32,757 nt of DNA from Flavobacterium sp. (GTDB lineage: Bacteria > Bacteroidota > Bacteroidia > Flavobacteriales > Flavobacteriaceae), in NCBI RefSeq assembly GCF_030146175.1, contig NZ_JASLCE010000085.1, positions 1 through 32,757 on the forward strand. Reading direction: 5' to 3'. Below the pieces are notes generated by a model. The model saw only the letters and a list, made by a program, of their open reading frames with translations. It was not told the DNA's origin and did no database searches. The stretch's first letter is position 1, and every line of letters begins with the position of its first letter. The position numbers and the translations under genes are program-made. Below are positions 8,389 through 16,609 of the stretch, piece by piece.

Positions 8389-9435
8389 TTATATTGGAAG
8401 TCTGTCCAACTGTTTTTCGATTTTTTGAAAAACTTTTTTAATGGGTTTGGATTCTTTAAAGCGGTATCCGATAAAAAAATCGAATCCAATACGGCTACTG
8501 ATAAACTCCGTATTCAGTTCGTTGATGTAGTTAAAATTCCGGTAATTCGCTTTGAAGCCGGAAAAGAAGTTACTGTTGTTAAAGCCCAAAGCGAGGTTGG
8601 CATCGATGTTAATATTAACACCTTGCGAATTTTTTTCCAATTCCTGACTGCTTTGATTGTTGAGGTAAAAGTTTTTGGAATGATTATAACCGATTCCGGG
8701 ATGTAATCCGGCTGTGGCAAACCATTTTTTATCCAACACAAGATTGTACATATAACCGGCTTGAACGATCACATCATAGGAATAAATCTTATCGATAAAA
8801 AGCTTACTGGAGTTATCAGCATTGGTTTCAAGAGTATTGTAGGCATAATAAATGCTTGGAATAAAAGAACCTGTACTCTGCATTTGCCGTTCGGTTTGCG
8901 ATTCGTAGGCGCGATAGGAAAAATTCCGATTTACAATAAAGAATGTTTTTCCACCATAGGTGTTCACTTTCATTTGCGGGAACGCTTCGATCAATTCGTC
9001 GTTTTCCGGAGAAACAAGATAATAACCCTGTACGTTTTTATAGATAATTTCCTGTCGCAGTCGATCGGAATAAAAAAACTTAAAGCCTAAATCCAGAATC
9101 AGGGTATTGCCTTTGATGGCATTGTCGTTATTTCCCGGGAAGAAACTGGGCGAAAAAGAAACCGTTAGCCCTAAAAACCGATAGTCGAACGAAAAACGGA
9201 GCTTAAAAATCTCATTCGGAATAAATTTATTTTCCGATTTTTCCTTGACATTGCGGATATACAGATTGTTGATATCGGAATCGATATTCAGTTTGCATAT
9301 CATTTTATTAGCATAATTGACACGATACAGCGTGTCGTACTTTTGCGTAACTTCTTGAATGGTATCATTTTGTGAAAAAGCAAAAGTCGACAGAAATATA
9401 CAATATCCGATGAAAACAAGTTTTCTAAAATCCAT
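8389..9435 (-). CDS. DUF4421 family predicted outer-membrane beta-barrel protein (348 aa)
   Basis: A signal peptide (MDFRKLVFIGYCIFLSTFAFS, cut near 21) is followed by YDTLYRVNY and then many alternating aromatic/polar strands such as LRFSFDYRFLGLTVSFSPSF and LGFKFFYSDRLRQEIIY. It ends in a strand-rich region before a short basic tail (IKKVFQKIEKQLDRL). This pattern fits DUF4421, a Bacteroidota family of unknown function predicted to sit in the outer membrane. It lies 64 nt after hemF on the same strand and could be read through from the haem operon, or have its own promoter in that gap. No link to the downstream lanthipeptide operon can be shown. Confidence 0.7.
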   Translation of the reverse strand: MDFRKLVFIGYCIFLSTFAFSQNDTIQEVTQKYDTLYRVNYANKMICKLNIDSDINNLYIRNVKEKSENKFIPNEIFKLRFSFDYRFLGLTVSFSPSFFPGNNDNAIKGNTLILDLGFKFFYSDRLRQEIIYKNVQGYYLVSPENDELIEAFPQMKVNTYGGKTFFIVNRNFSYRAYESQTERQMQSTGSFIPSIYYAYNTLETNADNSSKLFIDKIYSYDVIVQAGYMYNLVLDKKWFATAGLHPGIGYNHSKNFYLNNQSSQELEKNSQGVNINIDANLALGFNNSNFFSGFKANYRNFNYINELNTEFISSRIGFDFFIGYRFKESKPIKKVFQKIEKQLDRLPI

Positions 9436-9499
9436 CGGTTAGAGGGGAATGGTTAGCGTATCGGTCATGAATCGATTTAAGCCCGCAAGTTACAAAAAA

Positions 9500-10408
9500 C
9501 TATTTTAGCCAGTCAACAGGCGTTTTTAAAACGGAAAGCAACTGCTCTTCAGGGCTGTCTTTTTCCGGATGATGATCGTAAACCCACTGTACATGTGGTG
9601 GTAAGCTCATTAATATACTTTCGATACGCCCATTGGTTTTTAAACCAAACAAGGTTCCTTTGTCGTGAACGAGGTTAAATTCGACATAACGACCACGTCG
9701 GATTTCCTGCCAGGTTCTGTTTTCCGGCGTATAATCCAATGTTTTTCGTTTTTCCACAATCGGAAGATAGGCCTCCAAAAAGCTATTTCCAACTTCGGTC
9801 ACAAAAGCATACCATTGCTCCATGCTCATCGTTTCGGTAGCTTTACAATGATCAAAGAAAAGTCCGCCGATTCCTCTGGCTTCCTCGCGATGTGCATTCC
9901 AAAAATAGGCATCACATTGTTTTTTAAACAGATCGTAAAATGCCGGATTGTGTTTGTTACAGGCTGTTTTACAAACCTGATGAAAGTGTCGGGCATCTTC
10001 TTCAAACAGATAGTAAGGTGTCAAATCCTGTCCACCGCCAAACCACTGGTTGATAACGTTTCCGTCTTTATCATACATTTCAAAATAACGCCAGTTGGCA
10101 TGAACAGTTGGTACCATCGGATTTTTTGGGTGAAGGACCAAACTCAGACCACAGGCAAAAAAATCAACATCTCCTACATTAAAGTAGGTTTGCATCGCTG
10201 CAGGAAGTGGTCCGTGAACGGCCGAAATATTAACGCCTCCTTTTTCGAATACAGCACCATTTTCGATCACCCGGGTTCTACCGCCTCCGCCTTCGGGACG
10301 TTCCCAGATATCCTGGTGAAAAACAGCCTTCCCATCGGCTTTTTCCAAAGCTGCCGTAATGGTGTCCTGTAAATTTTGTATGTATGTATAAAATTGTTCT
10401 TTCATCAT
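9500..10408 (-). CDS. hemF: Oxygen-dependent coproporphyrinogen III oxidase (302 aa)
   Basis: This enzyme converts coproporphyrinogen III to protoporphyrinogen IX with O2, two oxidative decarboxylations in the cytoplasm. Family hallmarks are clear: EGGGGRTRVIENGAVFEKGG near the N-terminus, FNVGDVDFFACGLSLVLHP, WFGGGQDLTPYY (metal/substrate region), GIGGLFFDH, and a C-terminal GRYVEFNLVHDKGTLFGL followed by RIESILMSLPP. Length is normal for HemF. The stop of the preceding DUF3575 gene overlaps the first ATG by one base; a second ATG follows at 10405. Use of HemF implies an aerobic lifestyle; no oxygen-independent HemN is visible here. Confidence 0.97.
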   Translation of the reverse strand: MMKEQFYTYIQNLQDTITAALEKADGKAVFHQDIWERPEGGGGRTRVIENGAVFEKGGVNISAVHGPLPAAMQTYFNVGDVDFFACGLSLVLHPKNPMVPTVHANWRYFEMYDKDGNVINQWFGGGQDLTPYYLFEEDARHFHQVCKTACNKHNPAFYDLFKKQCDAYFWNAHREEARGIGGLFFDHCKATETMSMEQWYAFVTEVGNSFLEAYLPIVEKRKTLDYTPENRTWQEIRRGRYVEFNLVHDKGTLFGLKTNGRIESILMSLPPHVQWVYDHHPEKDSPEEQLLSVLKTPVDWLK

Positions 10409-10965
10409 TATAATTTATAAACCAACATTAAACCACCGCGATACGGAAGAAACTCACCACTTTTATTGTATTTCTCAGCGCCGTCAATTCGCTCGTGTGT
10501 TGTTATCGTATAACCTTTGTAAAAACCCTGATGGTTTCCGCCACCTAAAAATAATTCCAGACTAAAATGATCATTTATCGGATAGAGGTAACCAATAGTC
10601 GCTCCCATCATTACGCCAATACCTTCCTGATAATAATCCATATGCCAGGAATCCCATTTTTGGATTTTATATTGACTTCCACCAACGTGTGCGCCAACAA
10701 AAAAGCCGCTGTTGATGTCTTTCGTATAATAGCGGACTTCTGCAAAAGCCAGTGTGAATTCCATCGGGCTACCTTTAAACGATTTCCAGAAAGAAGCGGT
10801 GGCATCGAACTGGAATGTCATTTTCTCACCGATTTTGGTTTCTATACCAAAATTCGGAATGACCGCCAAAGCAGTGGCAATATTCCCTTTAATACGCGTC
10901 TGGCCGAAAGTAACCGAAGTTATCAGGCAAACCAATAACAGGTAAAGCTTGTTTTTGTATGTCAC
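10408..10965 (-). CDS. DUF3575-like outer-membrane protein inside the haem operon (185 aa)
   Basis: A signal peptide (MTYKNKLYLLLVCLITSVTFG) precedes a small eight-strand-like barrel: FGIETKIGEKMTFQFDATAS, EVRYYTKDINSGFFVGAHVG, GVMMGATIGYLYPINDHFSL and a C-terminal PYRGGLMLVYKL ending in an aromatic-hydrophobic strand. This resembles DUF3575, a Bacteroidota family of unknown function. The start codon is GTG at 10965; no downstream ATG would retain the signal peptide. The gene lies 33 nt after hemE and its stop overlaps the hemF start (TAATG), so it is translationally coupled to haem synthesis. Whether it helps porphyrin or iron traffic is speculation. Confidence 0.75.
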   Translation of the reverse strand: MTYKNKLYLLLVCLITSVTFGQTRIKGNIATALAVIPNFGIETKIGEKMTFQFDATASFWKSFKGSPMEFTLAFAEVRYYTKDINSGFFVGAHVGGSQYKIQKWDSWHMDYYQEGIGVMMGATIGYLYPINDHFSLELFLGGGNHQGFYKGYTITTHERIDGAEKYNKSGEFLPYRGGLMLVYKL

Positions 10966-10998
10966 GGGGAAAGGGGATTTATAAGGGGATACTCTTTT

Positions 10999-12024
10999 TT
11001 ATTTCTGATATTCTTTTACTGCTTCTACAAACGCTTTGGCATGATCAACCGGGATGTTTGGTAAAATACCATGTCCCAGATTAACGATGTATTTGTCTTT
11101 TCCGAACGCATCGATCATCTCGTGTACCATTTTTTTGATGGTTGGAATAGGCGATAACAAACGCGAAGGGTCGAAGTTTCCTTGTAAGGTGATGTTTCCA
11201 CCGGTTAGGTAACGTGCATTTTGTGGCGAACAAGTCCAGTCTACTCCCAAAGCGGAGGCTTTACTTTTGGCCATTTCGTTTAAAGCAAACCAACATCCTT
11301 TTCCAAAAACAATTACCTCGGTATGTGGTGCCAGTGCTTCTACAATCTGGTTGATATATTTCCATGAAAATTCCTGGTAGTCAACCGGCGAAAGCATTCC
11401 CCCCCAACTGTCAAAAATCTGAACGGCATTCACTCCGGTTTTTACTTTTTCGATCAGATAGGCAATCGTAGTATCGGTGATTTTTTGTAGTAAGGTATGC
11501 GCCGCTTCCGGTTGCGAAAAGCAAAAACCTTTGGCCGTATCGAAACTTTTCGAACCTTTTCCTTCCACAGCATAACAAAAAATCGTCCATGGTGAACCGG
11601 CAAAACCGATCAATGGCACTTCATTGTTTAGCATTTCTTTGGTCAGTTTGATCGCATCCATCACATAACCTAGCGATTCCTGAATATCCGGATTGTAAAC
11701 TTTTGCCACATCGGCAGCCGAACGAATCGGATTTGGGATAATTGGTCCTAAATTGTCTTTTAGTTCTACATCAATTCCCATTGCTTGCGGAACGACAAGG
11801 ATATCCGAAAAAAGGATCGCTGCATCCGGTTTTACAATACGGATCGGCTGAACGGTTATTTCAGCAGCCAATTCGGGAGTTTTACAACGGGTGAAAAAAT
11901 CATACTTGTCGCGCAATGCCCGGAATTCCGGTAAATAACGACCCGCCTGACGCATCATCCATACCGGTGGTCTTTCCACGGTTTCTCCTTTTAAAGCTCT
12001 TAAAAATAAATCGTTCTGTATCAT
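10999..12024 (-). CDS. hemE: Uroporphyrinogen decarboxylase (341 aa)
   Basis: HemE removes four carboxyl groups from uroporphyrinogen III to give coproporphyrinogen III. The N-terminal signature [14 protein letters not shown] (22-35) contains the substrate-binding Arg25 and Arg29, [16 protein letters not shown] carries the catalytic Asp, and [19 protein letters not shown] is the second family signature. Length is normal. The gene lies between the GNAT gene (35 nt upstream) and the DUF3575 gene. It is preceded by a short A/T-rich spacer without a clear separate promoter. Confidence 0.98.
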   Translation of the reverse strand: MIQNDLFLRALKGETVERPPVWMMRQAGRYLPEFRALRDKYDFFTRCKTPELAAEITVQPIRIVKPDAAILFSDILVVPQAMGIDVELKDNLGPIIPNPIRSAADVAKVYNPDIQESLGYVMDAIKLTKEMLNNEVPLIGFAGSPWTIFCYAVEGKGSKSFDTAKGFCFSQPEAAHTLLQKITDTTIAYLIEKVKTGVNAVQIFDSWGGMLSPVDYQEFSWKYINQIVEALAPHTEVIVFGKGCWFALNEMAKSKASALGVDWTCSPQNARYLTGGNITLQGNFDPSRLLSPIPTIKKMVHEMIDAFGKDKYIVNLGHGILPNIPVDHAKAFVEAVKEYQK

Positions 12025-12059
12025 AATCTGTTGTTTTGAACAATCGTCTAACCGATTGC

Positions 12060-12572
12060 TTATTTTTTTATTTTAAATATATTGACAATGGTGTGGTTTA
12101 CAATGTCGGTATCTTCCCATTCCATGCTCAATTCGCTGAAAATGTCTTCGCGTTCCTGATCCGACGGACTCACATAGGCGAAAAGGGATTTGATTTTCAT
12201 GGTGTCAAAAGCCGTTTTAATACAATGTTGTAAAGCTTCTTCGGCATAGCCTTTATCGCGAAATTTCGGAAGGAGTGCATAACGAAGTACCACTTTATGG
12301 GGGTCGTTCGCATCGGGTTCCAATCCGCATTGTCCGATAATGGCTTTACTTTTTTTATCAACCAGAATGAGTAAACCTCCGGATTGTTGTTCGTATCGTA
12401 AAAATTGTTCTTCAAACCATTTTTTACAAGCTTCTTCGGGTGCTTTTCCGGCATTGTAAAATTCGATGGCTTCGGTATCGTGATGATAGGGTAGCCAGTT
12501 TTCGAAATCCGAAGGAGTCAGTTTTCGGAATAGTAAGCGGTTTGTTTCCTGATTTTCTAAAAGATAATTCAT
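12060..12572 (-). CDS. GNAT-family N-acetyltransferase (RimJ/RimL-like, 170 aa)
   Basis: The protein begins [21 protein letters not shown], typical of RimJ/RimL-type acetyltransferases. The acetyl-CoA-binding motif A is visible as [20 protein letters not shown], where the R-x-K-G-Y-A loop stands for the usual Q/RxxGxG/A. The acceptor substrate cannot be predicted. Its start overlaps the hemD stop by 4 nt (ATGA), and hemE follows 35 nt later, so it is made with the haem enzymes. This placement recurs in my memory of flavobacterial hem operons, but I cannot verify that here. Confidence 0.85.
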   Translation of the reverse strand: MNYLLENQETNRLLFRKLTPSDFENWLPYHHDTEAIEFYNAGKAPEEACKKWFEEQFLRYEQQSGGLLILVDKKSKAIIGQCGLEPDANDPHKVVLRYALLPKFRDKGYAEEALQHCIKTAFDTMKIKSLFAYVSPSDQEREDIFSELSMEWEDTDIVNHTIVNIFKIKK

Positions 12573-13246
12573 GACGGTACGGATTTAAAGTAATTAAGAC
12601 ATTGAATTATCGTGTTTTCAATGGTAGGCTGATTGGCAATAATAGTGTTTTGTGTGCTATTTTCCAACGCTTCCGCAGTTGTTGTTCCGATACAAAAACA
12701 CATTTCGTCGGTAATGGTGTTTTCTTTTAAATAACTTTCAACACCCGACGGACTAAAAAACAGGATGCCGGCAGCTTTGGTTTTTATCGGATGTGGTGTT
12801 AATACGGTCGCATATACGGTTACTTCGTTAAAAAGTATCCCGGCTTGATGCAAAGCTTCCGGTAGCGTATCCCGACGTAAGTTACCATTAAAAAAGGTAA
12901 AACTCGTTTGTGGGCAATGCTTTGTAATATAATCGGCCAACTCGGCGGCATATCCGGTACAGGCCAGCACGGTAAAACCGTTTGCTTCGAGTAGGGCTTT
13001 GGTTTTTATGCCAACGCAAAAAACGTTTTTATGTTGTAAGGTTGCCAGATCGACGTGTTTCAGGACACTATGAACGGCATTCTGACTGGTGAATAGCAGG
13101 GAATCGTGAAGCATTGGCATTGAAAAAGGCAAGTCTTCCGTTTTGATAAAATCCGATTCGATAACCGAAAAACCGGCATTCAGCAGGTATTGCTTCTGGT
13201 TGGACAGAAGTTTTTTGGTGCTGATGATGCGAATCGGTTCCTGCAT
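12569..13246 (-). CDS. hemD: Uroporphyrinogen III synthase (225 aa)
   Basis: HemD closes and inverts ring D of hydroxymethylbilane to make uroporphyrinogen III. Sequence conservation in this family is low, but LLFTSQNAVHSVLKH, the central NLRRDTLPEAL segment, and FFSPSGVESYLKEN then CIGTTTAEAL are recognisable HemD features of the two-lobed fold. Position is decisive: its ATG overlaps the hemC stop by one base (TAATG), and its stop overlaps the GNAT start. Length is slightly short for the family but typical of Bacteroidota members. Confidence 0.92.
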   Translation of the reverse strand: MQEPIRIISTKKLLSNQKQYLLNAGFSVIESDFIKTEDLPFSMPMLHDSLLFTSQNAVHSVLKHVDLATLQHKNVFCVGIKTKALLEANGFTVLACTGYAAELADYITKHCPQTSFTFFNGNLRRDTLPEALHQAGILFNEVTVYATVLTPHPIKTKAAGILFFSPSGVESYLKENTITDEMCFCIGTTTAEALENSTQNTIIANQPTIENTIIQCLNYFKSVPS

Positions 13247-14163
13247 TATTTTTGTAATGTTTTTTTAATAAGCGTCATCAGGACACTTCCACCATTATCC
13301 AACACTTCACGAGCGGCTTTTTGACCGAGTTCGCGGTAATCGTCCAGGGAAACGACTTTTTCAATCTCGTGTTTTTCGGTTCCGTCCAGCGAAAATAAAA
13401 CCCCGTTAAAGGTGATGGTATTTTCGGAAACGGTTGCCAAAGCACCGATAGGAGCGGTACAACCGCCTTCCAGTTCCCGTAAAAACTGTCGTTCGATATG
13501 CGTACAGATTTCGGTTTCTTTATGGTTTAATTGGGCTACGGCCCCACGACAAAAAGCGTCATTTTCCATGGCAACAACAACCATTGCCCCTTGAGCGGGT
13601 GCAGGAGTCATCCAGTCCAGATCGATATAGGTATCGGGTTTTAGATTGATCCGTTCCAGTCCGGCTGCTGCAAAAACAGCACCGTTCCAGTTGTTGTCGT
13701 GTAATTTTTGCATACGGGTGTTTACATTTCCGCGTAAATCGACCACTTCATGCGTTGGATATTTATGAAGCCATTGCGCTTTACGACGAAGGCTTCCGGT
13801 GGCAATAATGCCATTGCCGTTTAAAAAATCAAGGTTTCCTTTGTGGACTAAAATATCAACGGTATTCGCACGTTCCAAAACGGCTGCCTGTACAATTCCT
13901 GTTGGAAGTGCTGTGGGAACGTCTTTCATCGAATGAACGGCAATGTCTACTTCACCTTTAATCATTGCGATATCGAGCGTTTTGGTAAAAATACCGGTGA
14001 TGCCCAATTCATACAAAGGTTTATCCAAAATAATGTCGCCTGTAGATTTTACGGCGACAATTTCTGTAGGGTATCCTAAGTCGTTTAGTTTTTTGGCCAC
14101 GGTGTGCGCCTGCCATAACGCCAGCTCACTATCGCGTGTTCCAATACGTATTGTTTTATTCAT
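13246..14163 (-). CDS. hemC: Hydroxymethylbilane synthase / porphobilinogen deaminase (305 aa)
   Basis: HemC polymerises four porphobilinogens into hydroxymethylbilane. IRIGTRDSELALWQA starts domain 1, HSMKDVPT carries the catalytic Asp81, and GSLRRKAQW with DLRGNVNTR supplies the substrate-carboxylate-binding arginines. LEGGCTAPIGA contains Cys235, which binds the dipyrromethane cofactor. All expected catalytic residues are present and length is normal. The start overlaps the 3' end of hemA by 8 nt, so hemA-hemC-hemD form a translationally coupled block. Confidence 0.98.
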   Translation of the reverse strand: MNKTIRIGTRDSELALWQAHTVAKKLNDLGYPTEIVAVKSTGDIILDKPLYELGITGIFTKTLDIAMIKGEVDIAVHSMKDVPTALPTGIVQAAVLERANTVDILVHKGNLDFLNGNGIIATGSLRRKAQWLHKYPTHEVVDLRGNVNTRMQKLHDNNWNGAVFAAAGLERINLKPDTYIDLDWMTPAPAQGAMVVVAMENDAFCRGAVAQLNHKETEICTHIERQFLRELEGGCTAPIGALATVSENTITFNGVLFSLDGTEKHEIEKVVSLDDYRELGQKAAREVLDNGGSVLMTLIKKTLQK

Positions 14164-15415
14164 TTTTAGCAGTTTCTATCTGGAAAATTTTTTCAATCCA
14201 TTCGATACTTTCGTCGACCATGGTATTGTTGTCTTTCAGATGATTGGCAAAATGGGTGGTTATCTTCTGGATAATGCGGGTGCTTATAATTTCCGCCTGC
14301 TCCTCGTCGAAGTTGTCGAATTTTTTGCGTTGAAAATTCAGTTCACTTTCTTTAATCGTGTTAAGTTTTTCTTTTAACGCATGAATGGTTGGCGCAAACT
14401 TTCGGGCTTTGGTCCAGTTAAAGAATTCTTCTTTTATTTCTTCGATAATGGCCTCGGCTGCCGGAATGTGTTTTTTGCGGTTTTCCAATGTCTCATCGGT
14501 CATTTGCGAAAGATGATCCATATGAACCAATGTTACATCCGACAATTCTTTTACATTGTCATCAACATTTTTAGGCACGGATAAATCCAGAATCAACAAC
14601 GGTTTTTTCAGATTCAGGATGGCTTTGTCGATCGTTGGATTTTGTGCTCCGGTAGCAACAACAAGCACATCGGCTTTTTGAATTTCCAATTGCAGGTCGG
14701 CATAATCTTTTACGATCAGGTTGAATTTCCCGGCAATTTTCTCCGCTTTGTCTTTGGTTCTGTTGATCAGTGTAATATGATCATTTTTGGTGTGCTTAAC
14801 CAGGTTTTCGCAGGTATTCCGCCCGATTTTTCCGGTTCCAAACAATAAAATGTTTTTCGAACTGATATCCGGAACGTTATTCATAATATATTGTACCGCG
14901 GCAAACGAAACGGAAGTGGCACCGGAACTGATCTCGGTTTCATTTTTGATGCGTTTGCTGGACTGGATCACAGCGTTGATCAAACGTTCAAGAAAATTGT
15001 TGACTAACGTATGATTTTTGGATTCGATAAAAGCATTTTTCAGCTGACTTATAATTTCGAAATCACCTAAAATCTGACTATCCAATCCGGTTCCCACACG
15101 AAACATATGATTAATGGCCTCGTTGTTTTTATAGACATAGGCTACTTTCTGAAAATCTTCGATAGTACCCTGACTGTTTTCGCAAAGTAATTTTATTAAC
15201 TGAAAAGGATGTTGTGCATAACCGTAAATTTCGGTTCGGTTACAGGTAGAGGTAACGATCATGGCATCAAGGCCATCGTTTTTTGCTTGAATCAGTAAGT
15301 TATCTTTCGCCAGGCTGTCAAGGCTGAATTTTCCTCTCATCTCGGCATCCGCTTTCTTGTAACTCAATCCAACGGCATAAAAAGTTGGATGCTTCGATAT
15401 CGTATTGTTCTCCAT
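14156..15415 (-). CDS. hemA: Glutamyl-tRNA reductase (419 aa)
   Basis: HemA reduces Glu-tRNA(Glu) to glutamate-1-semialdehyde, the committed step of C5 haem synthesis. TSTCNRTEIYG carries the nucleophilic Cys (about residue 58). GTGLDSQILGDFEIISQLK is the family signature, ILLFGTGKIGRNTCENL the NADPH-binding Rossmann loop, and a helical dimerisation tail follows. A GTG at 15424 lies in frame 9 nt upstream, but the ATG at 15415 is preferred: it leaves a normal leader after the TAnnTTTG element at 15442-15449. It is the first gene of the minus-strand haem operon and diverges from an AraC-type regulator. This enzyme draws on the same Glu-tRNA(Glu) pool as the LanB dehydratase 10 kb away. Confidence 0.97.
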   Translation of the reverse strand: MENNTISKHPTFYAVGLSYKKADAEMRGKFSLDSLAKDNLLIQAKNDGLDAMIVTSTCNRTEIYGYAQHPFQLIKLLCENSQGTIEDFQKVAYVYKNNEAINHMFRVGTGLDSQILGDFEIISQLKNAFIESKNHTLVNNFLERLINAVIQSSKRIKNETEISSGATSVSFAAVQYIMNNVPDISSKNILLFGTGKIGRNTCENLVKHTKNDHITLINRTKDKAEKIAGKFNLIVKDYADLQLEIQKADVLVVATGAQNPTIDKAILNLKKPLLILDLSVPKNVDDNVKELSDVTLVHMDHLSQMTDETLENRKKHIPAAEAIIEEIKEEFFNWTKARKFAPTIHALKEKLNTIKESELNFQRKKFDNFDEEQAEIISTRIIQKITTHFANHLKDNNTMVDESIEWIEKIFQIETAKNE

Positions 15416-15441
15416 TTTTTCCACTTTAATCTAAAGTTAAA

Positions 15442-15449
15442 CAAAAGTA
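15442..15449 (-). promoter_or_regulatory. Candidate -7 promoter element for the hemA operon
   Basis: On the minus strand this reads TACTTTTG, matching the Bacteroidota -7 consensus TAnnTTTG. It lies 26 nt before the preferred hemA ATG, giving a short leader. No clean -33 TTG at 19-nt spacing is seen. The rest of the 220-bp divergent region (15425-15644) must also hold the AraC gene's promoter and is the natural site for a shared operator. Confidence 0.4.
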
Positions 15450-15644
15450 TTACTATCTGATTTATAAAAATAACGCTCAAAGGTCTTTTTGTATCGCTTC
15501 AAGATATTTTAAACTAAAATAGGATTGTCTGCTCAAAATCTTTTAAATTTGTAGAGAAATCAATGCCTTACGTAATTTTTATTTGGAATTATTCTAAATA
15601 AAGAAAATCCGTGGGTTTTTATTTATATACGAAAAAATACCGCT

Positions 15645-16517
15645 ATGGGTTCTCAGGAAGACATAAAAATTGAAGAAGACTTTTTTTTAATTCGTTTTCA
15701 GAATGATACGAATGATGTTGTAAAGTTTGAACGTCCGGTGAACATGGGGTTGATCCAGTTTCATTTCGGACTAAAGGGAAAAGCGAAGTTTCTTTTTAAT
15801 CAGGGGAGTTATGCGCTCGATCTGGTTGAGGAAAAATCACTGTTGCTTTACAACCCGCAAAAAGAACTGCCGTTGAACTTAACAATCGAACCGCATTCGT
15901 GGGTGGTATCGGTATTGATTTCGATTCAGAAATTCCACGCGTTATTTTCGTCCGAAGCCGAATATATTCCGTTTCTTAGCGATGAAAACCGGGATAAAAA
16001 ATATTATAAAGAGGAAAATATCAGTCCGTCGATGGCGATTGTGTTGAATCAGATTTTTAATTATAACCTGAATCCGTCCATTAAAAAGCTATATTATAAA
16101 GGGAAAGGATACGAATTGCTGAGTTTGTTTTTTAACCGAAGCGAAGATCCCGATGCCGAACAATGTCCGTTTCTGATTGACGAAGAGAATGTATTAAAGA
16201 TCCGGAAAGCCAAAGATATTGTGCTGGCTAATATGGCCGAACCACCGGGTTTACAGGAACTGGCCGATCAGGTGGGACTCAATCTGAAAAAGCTTAAAAT
16301 GGGATTTAAACAGATTTATGGCGATTCGGTATACAGTTTTCTATTTGACTATAAAATGGAATATGCACGAAAATTGCTGGATAGCGGTTCGTATAACGTA
16401 AACGAAGTCGGATTGAAAATAGGATATAGTACGGCGAGTCATTTTATTTCGGCTTTTAAAAAGAAATTCGGAACGACGCCCAAAAAATACCTGATGTCGA
16501 TCAATATCAGTTCCTAA
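15645..16517 (+). CDS. AraC-family transcriptional regulator divergent from hemA (290 aa)
   Basis: The N-terminal 180 residues look like a beta-rich cupin-type sensor domain (MGLIQFHFGLKGKAKFLFNQ, then LLLYNPQKELPLNLTIEPHS). The C-terminal 100 residues are two AraC helix-turn-helix units: LQELADQVGLNLKKLKMGFK, then the signature NEVGLKIGYSTASHFISAFK and KKFGTTPKKYLM. It is transcribed away from hemA and lies directly upstream of hemH, so it separates and may control both haem units. The ligand is unknown; haem, a porphyrin or an iron signal are guesses from position. Confidence 0.9.
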   Translation: MGSQEDIKIEEDFFLIRFQNDTNDVVKFERPVNMGLIQFHFGLKGKAKFLFNQGSYALDLVEEKSLLLYNPQKELPLNLTIEPHSWVVSVLISIQKFHALFSSEAEYIPFLSDENRDKKYYKEENISPSMAIVLNQIFNYNLNPSIKKLYYKGKGYELLSLFFNRSEDPDAEQCPFLIDEENVLKIRKAKDIVLANMAEPPGLQELADQVGLNLKKLKMGFKQIYGDSVYSFLFDYKMEYARKLLDSGSYNVNEVGLKIGYSTASHFISAFKKKFGTTPKKYLMSINISS

Positions 16518-16586
16518 TATATAAAGTAGTTATAGGAGTATTAAAAAAAGAGATTAATATAAACCATGAAATAGTTCGCAAGCCGA

Positions 16587-16594
16587 TAATTTTG
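16587..16594 (+). promoter_or_regulatory. Candidate -7 promoter element for hemH
   Basis: TAATTTTG matches the phylum -7 consensus TAnnTTTG and ends 15 nt before the hemH ATG, so the leader would be very short. No convincing -33 TTG is present 19 nt upstream. It suggests hemH can be transcribed separately from the AraC gene. Confidence 0.4.
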
Positions 16595-16609
16595 CGAAAA
16601 AAAAGATTT

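Noticed and set aside
8256..8489. 77-codon minus-strand frame overlapping the DUF4421 3' end
   Set aside because: It lies in another frame over a well-supported gene, with low-complexity Phe/Ser/Lys composition and no family features.
9665..10372. 235-codon + strand frame antisense to hemF
   Set aside because: hemF is unmistakable on the minus strand; the antisense frame shows no domain, and long antisense frames arise from the codon bias here.
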